Source: a virus. From it: 29,536 nt of DNA. The notes under the pieces are model-generated. The model had not been told where the DNA came from. It saw nothing but the letters and a program-made list of their open reading frames with translations, and ran no database searches. The stretch lies in IMG/VR virus record IMGVR_UViG_3300031673_000346, positions 1-29,536 of that record. The stretch is one strand, 5' to 3'. A program made the translations under genes and the position numbers. Below are positions 29,053-29,536 of this stretch, one piece after another (within the stretch, counting starts at the first letter, position 1; each line of letters starts with the position of its first letter).

Positions 29053-29536
29053 TGCCCCGTTTTAGCGGGTGAATCACCGAACAAGAGAGGTCTAAAACCC
29101 AAAAATAAGGCCTTTTTTGAGCGGAGTTTTTTTGCGCACACCTCAATAGATGGACAAAATTCCTCTTTAATGTGCTTCCGTTTGCGCTTCCGCGCTTCCG
29201 CTCAAAACTTCCGCGCAGTTTTCTATTTAAAGGTCTGTTTTCAACGCGCAAGTACCTGTATTAAACGGAGTTTAAACGCTCTTGAAAGGCGGGGTCATTC
29301 TGTGCCATCTTGCTGGCGCAAAAAGTGCAAAAGGCCTGTTTTGTGCCACATTTAAAAAAGTCAAAAACAGTTTTTATTTACCCCCGCCACCTCTCCATAA
29401 GTCCCGTTTAACGCGGCCCTTATCCCGCCTTTTCCCGTCCAATCCCCCCCATTCCCGCTCAACGGTCCTTTATGCCATTTCCCTTGACGCTTTACAACTG
29501 TATGAACATCACCAGCAACAGACCTGCCGTGAGCAT

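Larger units (their letters stand above)
28908..29536. other. Non-coding right-hand region, possible phage end
   Basis: No frame has a ribosome site and coherent composition. The region holds TCCGCCGCAGGCGGA palindromes, a long hairpin (CAAACAG/CTGTTTG with inner CGGC/GCCG at 28991-29020), four CTTCCG units near 29174-29212, and TTAAACG boxes (two direct, one inverted). In a Mu-like phage with the late operon reading right, the right attachment end and transposase sites should be about here. No exact end or target duplication can be located from this sequence. Confidence 0.5.

Noticed and set aside
28980-29100. Possible riboswitch or structured leader
   Set aside because: The stems are explained by REP-like palindromes and a simple hairpin; no known riboswitch core (TPP, cobalamin, GEMM, glycine) was recognised, and no gene follows.
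29170-29355. 61-aa plus-strand frame in the right-hand region
   Set aside because: No ribosome site, and it runs through the CTTCCG and TTAAACG repeats; probably not a gene.
1-29536. Circular contig or genome
   Set aside because: Joining the ends would extend the left partial frame into a 14-residue hydrophobic tail and a stop, but there is no end overlap and this is probably chance.
1-29536. CRISPR array, tRNA, rRNA or diversity-generating retroelement
   Set aside because: No array of equal-length repeats and spacers, no cloverleaf, and no reverse transcriptase or template/variable repeat pair; the tandem repeats found are too short and irregular.

Overview
The window is most of a Mu-like transposable phage or prophage, probably integrated in a member of the Planctomycetota (perhaps the Phycisphaerae/Sedimentisphaerales). 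The phage call is firm: a DDE transposase of MuA size, a MuB-like AAA+ ATPase, a Gam-like end-protecting protein, a GemA-like protein, a Mu gp27-like small terminase, a large terminase, a portal fused to a MuF head-morphogenesis domain, an HK97-type prohead protease and capsid, and a tail module ending in a large hub protein. The host call is weaker. It rests on many short dispersed intergenic repeats, dockerin-like wording in a lipoprotein (DFAILAAQ) and small zinc-ribbon proteins.

Layout: two divergent transcription blocks meet at a switch region near 9850-11016. The left block (9852 down to 1, minus strand) is the early/regulatory block. It runs from a 63-aa protein with its own terminator, through a small SH3-like protein, a 3D-domain lysin-like lipoprotein, small membrane and zinc-ribbon proteins and an HTH regulator, into the transposition cassette (zinc ribbon, transposase, MuB, membrane/Cys protein). 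It continues through accessory proteins (a probable DUF7736-type protein, GemA-like, Gam, winged helix, small unknowns) to a tail-fibre-like protein and a secreted protein cut by the window edge. Most neighbours overlap by 1-35 bases, so the block looks translationally coupled.

The right block (plus strand) starts with a two-gene operon (9994-10802) preceded by a good promoter that may give a leaderless mRNA. A possible small RNA with a strong terminator follows. The late operon is a lipoprotein, a small protein, a holin-like protein, a spanin-like coiled coil, a winged helix, DUF3486 small terminase, large terminase, portal-MuF, protease, capsid, a decoration-like protein, a small connector-region protein, gp6-like connector, a neck protein, a tail terminator carrying Fn3/CBM-like domains, the tail tube, the tape measure, distal-tail-like and hub proteins, a PFGH-repeat His-rich protein, two small proteins and a dockerin-like lipoprotein. 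Terminators flank the capsid and decoration genes. The last 629 bases hold no convincing gene and may contain the right phage end.

The most unusual signal is a set of short tandem or composite repeats, several sharing the same order and orientation. They sit just upstream of tail-gene start codons, at the portal/MuF joint, inside the lysin gene, and at gene ends where they supply stop codons or C-terminal peptides. They look like a mobile or recombinogenic repeat system placed at module borders.
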